A stretch of 20,237 nt of DNA from a virus, in the IMG/VR virus record IMGVR_UViG_3300042154_001407, positions 1 to 20,237 of that record. One strand, written 5' to 3'. The notes below the pieces were generated by a model. The model had not been told where the DNA came from. It ran no database searches and saw nothing but the letters and a program-made list of their open reading frames with translations. A program made the translations under genes and the position numbers. Each line of letters begins with the position of its first letter. The stretch's first letter is position 1. Shown piece after piece: positions 9,650 to 15,997 of this stretch.

Positions 9650-10091
9650 ACTTAATCATTCTTATTTTTATTTCATTCTTTAAAGCCGTCATACTTTCTT
9701 CCGTTAAACCTACAATATCATTACCATATTGCTCAAATAGATTTGTAGTGCCTAAAAAATTAGTCTTATTAGCATCCGCATCTACTTCAAAACCATCATT
9801 CATTACTTTTATAAACATAGAATTAAAAAATGTTCCTGTATCAAACAATGTGTAATGACTACCTGCTTTTTTTACAGGATTTATTTGCTCTGTAAGTTGA
9901 GAGTAGCGACCTATAACATTTCCCTTTGCATTTACTCCTAAGTCAATTAACTGGTGTTTTTGAATCAAATATTCAATTACATATTCTTGAACTTCCCTGT
10001 CAAATGAATATAACCAAGCATCAATCTCTTTTAAGAGTTTAACTTCTTTTAGTTTCTTAACCAAATCAGTTTTAGCAAAAAGGTCTTTCAT
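9621..10091 (-). CDS. Tail completion / minor tail-type protein
   Basis: A 156-residue basic protein after the tail-tube gene. Residues ~78-105 (SHYTLFDTGTFFNSMFIKV) resemble the 'L-x-DTG-x-F-x-x-S' segment of virion morphogenesis or gp10-like neck/tail completion proteins; the C-terminus is a helix rich in Lys and Arg (NEIKIRMIKYARKTL). A role in capping the tail or joining it to the head is inferred. It begins after a terminator-like hairpin, so its expression is expected to be lower than that of the tube gene, or it has its own start: a TACCTTTG box lies 4 nt upstream of the ATG, but without a properly spaced TTG. It overlaps the next gene by 29 nt. Confidence 0.58.
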   Translation of the reverse strand: MKDLFAKTDLVKKLKEVKLLKEIDAWLYSFDREVQEYVIEYLIQKHQLIDLGVNAKGNVIGRYSQLTEQINPVKKAGSHYTLFDTGTFFNSMFIKVMNDGFEVDADANKTNFLGTTNLFEQYGNDIVGLTEESMTALKNEIKIRMIKYARKTLSID

Positions 10092-10102
10092 AATTCAAAG
10101 GT

Positions 10103-10131
10103 AAAAAAAAAGAGGTACAAATTAATGTACC
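10103..10131 (-). terminator. Intrinsic terminator after tail tube gene
   Basis: On the minus strand a perfect 6-bp stem, GGTACA with TGTACC, encloses a 6-nt loop and is followed after two bases by a run of nine T (plus-strand A at 10103-10111). It lies between the tail-tube stop (10157) and the next gene (10091). It fits a partial or full Rho-independent terminator that lowers transcription of downstream tail genes relative to the tube protein. The stem is short, so read-through is likely. Confidence 0.66.
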
Positions 10132-10156
10132 CCTTCCTTAAATGTTTATTTAAAAA

Positions 10157-11062
10157 CTATACTAACGTAGTAGATAATGTTCCAACATATCCAGCTTTAG
10201 CAACCGACAACGTAACTGGCAATGAAGCAGTTTGTGAAGCGAATGTCAATGCGTAGCTGTTTTCAGTAGCAACAGCAGTTAATAAAGTGATTGTAGCACC
10301 AGTTGCTGTGTTTTTAAGAGTGAAGTCAGCTTGAACAAGTCCAAGAACTTTAATCTTATTTTTAGCAGTACCATAATCAAGCGTTCCAGTAACTACAAGA
10401 GTTGTTTGTGAAGCAGAAGTTTTAGCTAAAGCAACATCTAACAATCCTTCAAGGTTATTGAAGTCGTACAAGTCAGTTGTATCAGATGGAGTTAATAACC
10501 AAAGTGTAGACTCATCAAATAATCTGTAGAAGTCAAATCCTACCATGATTTTTTGAGTAGCTGAATCTGTAGCAAACATTAATTTTGCTTCAAAAGATTC
10601 GTTATCTACTGGAATTGGATATAATTTATCACCAACTTTAGAACCAACTAAGTTTCCGTTAACGTCAACAACATAAACACCGAAATCAACACAACGATTA
10701 TCTTGGATTTTACCTAATAATTGTGGAGTTTCATTCCATAATTGACCTGCAAAAGAACGTTTACCTTGTTTGATAAATACTTTACGTCCAGATGGAGCTT
10801 CTTCGAAAGTAGAATCAGCCTTAGCTAGTTCAACATTTTCGAATTGTGGAAGTGGAAACCATCTTTTAGTAGCGTCAGCTTGATTAGCTAAAGCTGTAAA
10901 AGTAGCTTCAGTAAAAGTAGCTGTTAAATCTAAAGAGTTTTTAGCACCAGTTGAATCTTTCAACGGAACTAAGATAAGTTTTGAAGTAACGGATTGAATC
11001 GTTACGCAATTTGGTGTTCCAGTATTTGATAAACCAGATTCACATTTACAGCCTAATGACAT
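10157..11062 (-). CDS. Major tail (tube) protein with C-terminal Ig-like region
   Basis: A 301-residue protein, beta-rich, high in Thr, Ala, Val and Leu, standing alone between two hairpins and located after the capsid gene and before tail chaperone and tape measure genes: the standard place of the tail-tube subunit. Residues ~1-205 form the predicted tube domain (LPQFENVELAKADSTFEEAPSGRK, then RSFAGQLWNETP, then a KLMFATDS strand). Residues ~212-301 look like an added Ig-like or Big-type beta domain: TTLVVTGTLDYGTAKNKIK, ATGATITLLTA and VTLSVAKAGYVGTLSTTLV. Such domains decorate tail surfaces. There are three Cys near the N-terminus (C5, C7, C19), which is unusual. The assignment rests on gene order plus composition; no search was possible. 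Confidence 0.72.
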   Translation of the reverse strand: MSLGCKCESGLSNTGTPNCVTIQSVTSKLILVPLKDSTGAKNSLDLTATFTEATFTALANQADATKRWFPLPQFENVELAKADSTFEEAPSGRKVFIKQGKRSFAGQLWNETPQLLGKIQDNRCVDFGVYVVDVNGNLVGSKVGDKLYPIPVDNESFEAKLMFATDSATQKIMVGFDFYRLFDESTLWLLTPSDTTDLYDFNNLEGLLDVALAKTSASQTTLVVTGTLDYGTAKNKIKVLGLVQADFTLKNTATGATITLLTAVATENSYALTFASQTASLPVTLSVAKAGYVGTLSTTLV

Positions 11063-11083
11063 ATTTTTAAAGTTTTAATGATT

Positions 11084-11111
11084 AAAGAAAAGAAGGGGAG
11101 TTACCCTCCCC
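11084..11111 (-). terminator. Hairpin/terminator after the capsid gene
   Basis: On the minus strand GGGGAG (11111-11106) pairs with CTCCCC (11100-11095) around a GGTAA loop, extended by GAA/TTC past a bulged T, and is followed by a T-rich tract (TTCTTTTCTTT). It sits just after the capsid stop codon at 11119. It may end most capsid transcripts or protect their 3' ends. The T tract is interrupted, so termination is probably partial. Confidence 0.62.
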
Positions 11112-11118
11112 ATTCAAA

Positions 11119-12330
11119 TTAAGGTTTTAATAATGCAGTTTTTGCAGTAGAGAAAGTTCCTTTAACAAAAGCATTGTAGTGATTAGATTTCACATAATGA
11201 ACCGCACGTGCTTCACACAAGATTGTCATTAAGTTTTTAGTGAAGTCATCATTTACATAACCAACTTGGATATTCAAATCCTCTCTAATACGTAAGTTAG
11301 ATTTAGTAAAGTCACCAACTAAGAAAGTACCAGCAGTCATACCAACATTTTCGATAACTGGAATACCTTTAACTCTAGTAACTCCGTTAGCATCAACATA
11401 TTGCATAGCATAAGTGTACTCACCTGTAGTTGTTTTGTTTAATTGCATTTTAACTGCATCCTCTGGGTGAAGAACAATATAGTTAGCATTAAACAATCCA
11501 GTTTGAATTTGTGCGATAGCTACAGCTAAAACGTCAAACTCGTTAGGAGATACATAAGCTAAAGCAAAGTTACCAGCAGCCCAAGCAACAGCATTTTGTA
11601 AGATACCAACTAAGTTATCTCCAGCACCGTCACCAGAAAGGATTTGAGAATCTAATTTCAATTCAACGATTTCCATCAACTCATTGTTAATTTCATTACG
11701 CATGAATGGTAAATCAGCAATCATTTCTTTAGAAACTTTAATCCATGCAGTAACTTTTTTAACTGCTACAGAAGTTTCAACTACATTGAAGTCAGCTTGT
11801 GATTTTAATGCACCCTCTGCTGTCATATCAGCACCACCTTCTTGTCCACTAGACTGAATGTAAGTGATATACTTAGAAGTTGTACCAGAAGCATTAACTA
11901 ATTGACGTAAGAAAGGCATTCTACGTGCAATACGAGTAACACCAGCTTCTAATTGCGATAAAGCAACTGTACCACCAGAGTAGTTGTTCGTAATTGACAT
12001 TGTACCTACTGCTTTAACGTCAAGGTTCATTAAACCACCTTTTTCAGCGATGTCCTTGATTTTGTCAATAGAGTCAGAATAAGCATCAGCGATAGCTTGT
12101 CCGATAGATTTCAAAGTAACATTTTTTGAAGTTTTTTCTTCTTTCATTCCTTCTACTAAACCTTCCAATTTTGCAATTGCAGATTTAACTTCGGAGTTGT
12201 CAGATTTACCTTCTAAGTCTGTTAATTGATTTTTCAACGCTTCTAAGTCTGTTTTAGAAACGGAATTTGCTGTTTTTTCAGCGACAATTGAGTTTACTTT
12301 CTCAATTACTTGTTCTGGAGTCATTTCCAT
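11119..12330 (-). CDS. Major capsid protein, HK97 fold
   Basis: A 403-residue protein with the layout of HK97 gp5-type capsid precursors. Residues ~1-85 are a charged, helix-forming segment (EQVIEKVNSIVAEK, then KTDLEALKNQLTDLEG) like the delta/scaffold domain that the adjacent protease removes. From ~125 the capsid fold follows: LSQLEAGVTRIARRMPFLRQL, then a glycine-rich E-loop-like region, VKKVTAWIKVSKEMIADLPF, and the LDSQILSGDGAGDNLVGIL segment that is very typical of this family. The C-terminal third includes the P-domain-like YIVLHPEDAVKMQL and VLVGDFTKSN-type strands. It follows a 97-nt leader without genes and is followed by a hairpin, which fits high-level expression. A second ATG two codons in (12324) is possible. 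Confidence 0.93.
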   Translation of the reverse strand: MEMTPEQVIEKVNSIVAEKTANSVSKTDLEALKNQLTDLEGKSDNSEVKSAIAKLEGLVEGMKEEKTSKNVTLKSIGQAIADAYSDSIDKIKDIAEKGGLMNLDVKAVGTMSITNNYSGGTVALSQLEAGVTRIARRMPFLRQLVNASGTTSKYITYIQSSGQEGGADMTAEGALKSQADFNVVETSVAVKKVTAWIKVSKEMIADLPFMRNEINNELMEIVELKLDSQILSGDGAGDNLVGILQNAVAWAAGNFALAYVSPNEFDVLAVAIAQIQTGLFNANYIVLHPEDAVKMQLNKTTTGEYTYAMQYVDANGVTRVKGIPVIENVGMTAGTFLVGDFTKSNLRIREDLNIQVGYVNDDFTKNLMTILCEARAVHYVKSNHYNAFVKGTFSTAKTALLKP

Positions 12331-12427
12331 TTTTGTTTGTTTTTGGGTTAAAGTTTACAAATTTTTATCTACGCTACGTTGGGTTTTCGTTGTGTAGAGT
12401 GATTTGCTCGACTCTAACGCTTTTAAA
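12331..12427 (-). promoter_or_regulatory. 97-nt untranslated leader of the capsid gene
   Basis: This is the longest gap inside the late minus-strand block and contains no ORF. On the minus strand AGAGT and ACTCT can pair around a 10-nt loop (plus coordinates ~12396-12415), and CTAC/GTAG pairs lie next to it. The last ~25 nt before the ATG are A-rich with no Shine-Dalgarno motif. No complete TTG...TAnnTTTG promoter is visible. It could be a stabilising or translation-enhancing leader for the most abundant virion protein; that is inference. Confidence 0.4.
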
Positions 12428-13105
12428 CTAACATTTACAAGCATCTTTATATTTTGATACAGAATAGGTAATAATAGTACCACTTAAATTCGCATCAAGT
12501 ATGTTTTTATACATACCATTTTCTGTTTCAGTTCCAAATCTACTAAAAACTTTTCTATTAAAACTACTTAATCGCTTATAAAGTGCAAAATTATTTATTA
12601 CTTTCTCAAATTCTTCTTGTAAAGCAATCATTGGTTCTGACACTTGAAGTCTATGGTCTTTAGTGTAATAGTTTAACACATCAGTTTCATCAAGAAATAA
12701 AACAGTCATTTCTAAGTCACGCTCTAAAGACGCTTCCAATCCATAAAGTTTTTCGCTGTGATTTTCTAATAACCAAACTAATGGTGTTTTATTGAGCATA
12801 TTCTTATCCTTCTTCTCAAACTCAATATTAGTAGCAAGTTTAGTTCCTGTTATCGGAAATGGTAAAGGACATCGTACTGATTTCACGAGTGTAGCACTTT
12901 CTATTTCAAAGTAAGTGTCCTTTACTACCGAAGTAACAACAGATGAAGCATCTGCATCGCTAGAAGTTTTACCGAATATAATTTTACCTGCACGAATCCA
13001 CTTCGTATTACAAGTATAAAATCTTTTACTAGAATAAGAACTAACTTCAATTGAAGTGTCAATCTTATTTACAATCTCCTCAAATAAAACACTAATATCT
13101 CTCAT
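12428..13105 (-). CDS. Head-module protein of unknown function (connector/head-closure candidate)
   Basis: A 225-residue protein. I chose the ATG at 13105 because it makes an ATGA overlap with the upstream stop; a TTG two codons earlier is possible but less likely. Residues ~115-160 contain PLVWLLENHSEKLYGLEASLERDLEMTVLFLDETD, a mixed helix/strand segment of a kind I associate loosely with Bacteroidota phage neck genes; the C-terminus is SGTIITYSVSKYKDACKC with two Cys. It sits between a connector-like gene and the capsid leader, so a role in head completion or head-tail joining is inferred from position. No domain is recognised with confidence. Confidence 0.5.
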   Translation of the reverse strand: MRDISVLFEEIVNKIDTSIEVSSYSSKRFYTCNTKWIRAGKIIFGKTSSDADASSVVTSVVKDTYFEIESATLVKSVRCPLPFPITGTKLATNIEFEKKDKNMLNKTPLVWLLENHSEKLYGLEASLERDLEMTVLFLDETDVLNYYTKDHRLQVSEPMIALQEEFEKVINNFALYKRLSSFNRKVFSRFGTETENGMYKNILDANLSGTIITYSVSKYKDACKC

Positions 13106-13602
13106 AACCAATAAGCATATTGTTTATTATATCCTCTAAAGTCTGGATAAGTACCTAAGTTTAACATTATATAATCTTGAATAGCACGATAAGTCTTTAC
13201 AGATTCATTATAACGTAAATATATAGGTGTATGTGCCGAAATAGGATTAGAGTTTTCAGAACTCTGCTTAACAACACCAATTGGAGTAGTTTGAGTAATA
13301 GAATCCTTCATATATTCGAAATAGATGAATCCTAACAACATATCTTTCATTCCTCTTGAAATGATAAGCCTAATGTCCATTTCTTCCTTAAAAGGATTAA
13401 ATATCTTAGTGTACTTTGCAGTGACTGGAACTCCTGCTGTTAAATCAGCTATAAATTGATTGTAAAGTTTTATACCCAACAATTCAGTCAGGTATATATC
13501 CTCGTATCTGTCAATATAAGACTGGATATTTGTATTTGCATACATTCCAGTAGAAAGTGCAAACTTTGAAGTAAAATCACTAATCGTTACAAACAACCCC
13601 AT
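13102..13602 (-). CDS. Head-tail connector-like protein (DUF6712-like)
   Basis: A 166-residue mostly helical protein. Its opening (ISDFTSKFALSTGMYANTN), central IYLTELLGIKLYNQFIADLTAG and later GFIYFEYMKDSITQTTPIGVVK resemble the Bacteroidota phage DUF6712 group and gp6-type connector proteins, which form the ring beneath the portal. The similarity is from memory and not a search. The start overlaps the end of the 63-residue gene by 23 nt and the end overlaps the next gene by 4 nt (ATGA), so the three genes are probably translated as a coupled set. Confidence 0.58.
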   Translation of the reverse strand: MGLFVTISDFTSKFALSTGMYANTNIQSYIDRYEDIYLTELLGIKLYNQFIADLTAGVPVTAKYTKIFNPFKEEMDIRLIISRGMKDMLLGFIYFEYMKDSITQTTPIGVVKQSSENSNPISAHTPIYLRYNESVKTYRAIQDYIMLNLGTYPDFRGYNKQYAYWL

Positions 13603-13771
13603 AACCTTGTTCTAAAAAAATATTTGCGTGTTCACCAGAAATAACTACTACTTCACCTTCTTTATTGAATGGTGCTTTGTTATTAAATGAAAACTTTACT
13701 AATTCGTGTTTTTCAAATTTATTGTTTACAACAACTTTTGCTTCTTTAGTAGTGCGTTTTACTTTTTCCAT
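13580..13771 (-). CDS. Small head-module protein, unknown
   Basis: A 63-residue basic protein (Lys-rich N-terminus MEKVKRTTKEAKVVVNNK) with a beta-like middle (HELVKFSFN) and a C-terminal part GEVVVISGEHANIFLEQGYGVV that resembles the short beta/alpha tails of small phage head proteins. It has no membrane segment. It starts 2 nt after the protease stop and overlaps the following connector-like gene, so it is probably real and made with the head genes. Function is unknown; a decoration or connector-associated role is only a guess from position. Confidence 0.55.
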   Translation of the reverse strand: MEKVKRTTKEAKVVVNNKFEKHELVKFSFNNKAPFNKEGEVVVISGEHANIFLEQGYGVVCND

Positions 13772-13773
13772 GA

Positions 13774-14538
13774 TTATTTAATATTAGTTACAACTTTACT
13801 CCAGTCAAAAGATTTTTCTTCTTCTGTAGGCTCGATTATTTTTTTAACGTCCATTGCTTCGATATTCATACTTGCAATTTCAGAAAGTTGAGAAGTCAAG
13901 AACTTATGTCGCATTTCAAGTGAATATAAACTATCATCTGTACGACTTCCATTTCCTAACGCTTTAACAATAGTGTCCATCTCTTTTGTGATAGTAGTGA
14001 TAATCTTAGTTTTTTCTTCTGATTTACCAACTTCTAATACTGGAGTCATTTCGTTAGCACCAAATGTTACTGCTGAACCTTCCCAAAGTGCTACCTCTGA
14101 AACTAAGTAATATCCACCACCATCTTTGGTTTCGTCTTCAATCCACTTAATCTTATCAGCTAGATATTTAAAACCAATAGAATGCTCACGGATAATTCCA
14201 TCTTGATAATCACATAAAGCGTCATTACCTAAGGTAGAACTTCCAAGTTCACCTACAGCATATAATCCATTTTCGTCTTCTTTAAGTTCAACGAACTTTC
14301 CTATTTGCATTTTCCAGTCATGGTGTCTTAGGAAAGCAATTTTTCTATTTGAAGAAGAATCACAACCTCTTTCTTGTAAAGACTTAGAAAAAGCACCTTT
14401 TACAATCATATCTTGGTCGGAATCAATATTCCCAAAGTGTGCTAAATACATTGCTACCTTACGAGATTTAGCATCAACATCCTTAATTTCTAAAGAATGT
14501 GATTTAATTTTATAGGTAGAATTAAGTTTATTATTCAT
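13774..14538 (-). CDS. Prohead (capsid maturation) protease, peptidase S78 / HK97 gp4-like
   Basis: This 254-residue serine protease cleaves capsid precursors inside the prohead. All three catalytic positions expected for the S78 family are visible: His in FLRHHD (H73), Ser in REHSIGF (S120) and Glu in SEVALWEGS (E148), with the flanking AVTFGANEM that normally ends the protease core. The N-terminal VAMYLAHFGNIDSDQDMIVKGAF is also typical. Residues ~170-254 form a charged helical tail that may act as a scaffold or capsid-targeting piece. It opens the leftward head operon; a TACATTTG promoter-like box lies 20 nt before its ATG. It is separated by only 39 nt from the divergently oriented portal gene. 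Confidence 0.92.
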   Translation of the reverse strand: MNNKLNSTYKIKSHSLEIKDVDAKSRKVAMYLAHFGNIDSDQDMIVKGAFSKSLQERGCDSSSNRKIAFLRHHDWKMQIGKFVELKEDENGLYAVGELGSSTLGNDALCDYQDGIIREHSIGFKYLADKIKWIEDETKDGGGYYLVSEVALWEGSAVTFGANEMTPVLEVGKSEEKTKIITTITKEMDTIVKALGNGSRTDDSLYSLEMRHKFLTSQLSEIASMNIEAMDVKKIIEPTEEEKSFDWSKVVTNIK

Positions 14539-14545
14539 ATTTACT

Positions 14546-14553
14546 TAAATTTG
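14546..14553 (+). promoter_or_regulatory. Candidate -7 box for the portal gene
   Basis: TAAATTTG fits the Bacteroidota -7 consensus TAnnTTTG and lies 24 nt before the portal ATG at 14578. There is no exact -33 TTG at the usual spacing; the closest match is a TTA at 14523-14525. It overlaps the left half of an inverted repeat (ATTTGT-TGT-ACAAAT, 14549-14563). Confidence 0.45.
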
Positions 14554-14558
14554 TTGTA

Positions 14559-14566
14559 CAAATGTA
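14559..14566 (-). promoter_or_regulatory. Candidate -7 box for the protease/head operon
   Basis: On the minus strand TACATTTG fits TAnnTTTG and lies 20 nt before the protease ATG at 14538. No exact TTG is present at -33 (a TTA is the nearest). It overlaps the right arm of the palindrome at 14549-14563 and faces the portal promoter box, so polymerase could probably use only one of them at a time. Confidence 0.42.
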
Positions 14567-14577
14567 AAAAAATTATT

Positions 14578-15813
14578 ATGAGTAACCCTTCTTTTTGGAA
14601 TGCTTTTTTCGGAACACCTATAAATAATAATCAACTTAGGGAAATAAATACCTTATTAGATACTAATAGAGCATATCAACATGACTTCTATGGTAAAAAA
14701 GTTCCAATCTGGATGAATACCGAAAAACCATTTCAAGCATACGTTGAAATACCAGAACTTAGAACTGTAGTAGATAAGAAGGCTCAAATGCTTTCACAAG
14801 GTCGTCCACGATTGATTAAAGAAAGTGATGGTACTGAAATTGAATCTCATTGGGTACTTGACCTTATTAAGAATCCTAATCCAATGCAAACTTGGCAAGA
14901 CGTAATGTATTCTATATCCGTTAACGATAGTTTATTTTCTACTGCTTTATGTTATGCACCAAGAAGAAGTTTTGGAATAGTTAATTTATTTGTTCCACTT
15001 GCAAGGCATAAGGTTCAAATCAATACTTCTGGTAGAACTCTTAAACAAATGGATAAAGGTGGTCTTATTAAAGATTATACTTATAACTATGAAGGTGAAA
15101 AGCCAGAAACACTAACAAATGAAGAAGTAGTTATCATTCAAACTACAGATGGTGTGAATATTTTAGATTCTATATCAAGAATTGAGTCTTTAAAGTACCC
15201 ATTATCTAATATTAAGGCACAATACAACAAACGTAACATACTTTTAGAGAACATTGGTGCTATTGGTATCTTATCTGCTTCAAACTCTGATTTAGGAGGT
15301 GCTTTACCAATGAGTCCAGAAGAAAAAGAACAAATACGTAAAGATTGGTATAATCGTTCTAAAGATGAGATTATTATTTCTGAAAACGATGTTAAATGGA
15401 CTCCAATGTCATATCCTACTAAGGACTTAATGTTGTTTGATGAACTTAAAGCTGATAAACTTGCTATTATAGATGCTTTTGGTCTTAACTACTATATTTT
15501 CTCTAACGAAAGTGGTTCTACTTACTCTAACGTAAACTATGGTGAGAGATTATGCTACACTTCTACTATTATTCCAGAGTCAGAACGAATTTATAACAAC
15601 ATTACTGAACAACTTGGATTAGATAAAGAAGGTTTAAGATTAGTTGCTGATTACGGACACCTTCCAGTATTGCAAGACGACATCTTACAAGAAGCACAAA
15701 GTATAGACTATAGAGCATCTGCTTTAATCAAGATTGAAAACGACCTTGGAATTACTTTAAGTGATGAAGAAAAGAAATTATTTTTGCGTTTAAAGAAAGG
15801 AGTTAATAGATAG
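14578..15813 (+). CDS. Portal protein, HK97 family, on the opposite strand to all other genes
   Basis: A 411-residue protein; start chosen at the first ATG (an upstream TTG at 14551 would overlap the promoter box). It forms the dodecameric ring through which DNA enters the head. Typical portal features: EIPELRTVVDKKAQMLSQG (~58-75), HWVLDLIKNPNPMQTWQDVMYSI (~91-113), the NIKAQYNKRNILLENIGAIGILSA stretch, SPEEKEQIRKDWYNR, and a C-terminal FDELKADKLAIIDAFGLNYYIFS followed by a NYGERLCYTSTIIP segment. Length is normal for the family. In most HK97-like phages it is co-directional with terminase and protease; here it lies between them but is reversed. It has its own -7 box and its own terminator, so it forms a monocistronic unit. 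No frameshift or truncation is seen, and codon use looks like that of its neighbours. Confidence 0.92.
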   Translation: MSNPSFWNAFFGTPINNNQLREINTLLDTNRAYQHDFYGKKVPIWMNTEKPFQAYVEIPELRTVVDKKAQMLSQGRPRLIKESDGTEIESHWVLDLIKNPNPMQTWQDVMYSISVNDSLFSTALCYAPRRSFGIVNLFVPLARHKVQINTSGRTLKQMDKGGLIKDYTYNYEGEKPETLTNEEVVIIQTTDGVNILDSISRIESLKYPLSNIKAQYNKRNILLENIGAIGILSASNSDLGGALPMSPEEKEQIRKDWYNRSKDEIIISENDVKWTPMSYPTKDLMLFDELKADKLAIIDAFGLNYYIFSNESGSTYSNVNYGERLCYTSTIIPESERIYNNITEQLGLDKEGLRLVADYGHLPVLQDDILQEAQSIDYRASALIKIENDLGITLSDEEKKLFLRLKKGVNR

Positions 15814-15833
15814 TTGTTTCATTACATTATATA

Positions 15834-15862
15834 GGGAGTGGATTTTATCTACTCCTTTTTTT
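15834..15862 (+). terminator. Intrinsic terminator of the portal gene
   Basis: GGAGTGGAT (15835-15843) pairs with ATCTACTCC (15847-15855) around a TTT loop, nine pairs with one G-T wobble, followed directly by seven T (15856-15862). It begins 21 nt after the portal stop. This is a well-formed Rho-independent terminator on the plus strand. Confidence 0.86.
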
Positions 15863-15869
15863 GTGCATT

Positions 15870-15909
15870 AAAAAACCCCTCAAGCCAGAATCAACAGCGA
15901 GAGGGGTTT
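15870..15909 (-). terminator. Intrinsic terminator facing the portal terminator (terL / candidate sRNA end)
   Basis: On the minus strand AAACCCCTC (15909-15901) pairs perfectly with GAGGGGTTT (15881-15873) around a 19-nt loop and runs into six T (complement of 15870-15875). The T run follows on the minus side only; the plus side has just TTT then A. It therefore stops leftward transcription coming from terL or from the promoter at 15970-15997 before it runs antisense through portal. Confidence 0.82.
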
Positions 15910-15963
15910 AAAAGAAAGAAATAATTAATCAAATACACCGAAAGAATAGAAGAAAAGCGTATT
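15870..15963 (-). ncRNA. Candidate ~95-nt small RNA between terL and portal
   Basis: The stretch has no ORF, yet is bounded by a full promoter match (TTG at 15995-15997, 17-nt spacer, TATATTTG at 15970-15977, all minus strand) and a strong minus-strand terminator at 15870-15909. A transcript would start at about 15963 and be about 95 nt long: an unstructured pyrimidine-rich 5' half, then the 9-bp terminal hairpin with an unusually large 19-nt loop (minus strand TCGCTGTTGATTCTGGCTT). It could be a phage regulatory RNA, or simply a promoter that drives read-through antisense to portal. The exact start and existence of the RNA are inferred. Confidence 0.45.
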
Positions 15964-15969
15964 CAAGCA

Positions 15970-15997
15970 CAAATATAATCTTTTTTTATATATCCAA
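15970..15997 (-). promoter_or_regulatory. Bacteroidota-type promoter overlapping the end of terL
   Basis: On the minus strand TTG (15997-15995) is followed by 17 nt and TATATTTG (15977-15970). This matches the TTG-N17-23-TAnnTTTG consensus of Flavobacteria and relatives at every defined base. The TTG lies inside the last terL codons (AGG TTG GAT ATA TAA). Downstream there is no coding sequence before the terminator at 15870-15909, so the product would be a short RNA. Confidence 0.6.

Noticed and set aside
10096-10103. TACCTTTG (minus strand) just before the 156-residue tail gene as a promoter
   Set aside because: Matches the -7 consensus but no TTG lies 17-23 nt upstream, it overlaps the terminator T tract, and it is only 4 nt from the ATG. 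Kept as a remark only.
15873-15909. Inverted repeat as an attachment site or recombination site that flipped the portal gene
   Set aside because: The arms fit a terminator (GC-rich stem, T tract on one side), and no matching copy was seen at the other end of the portal gene near 14539-14577.
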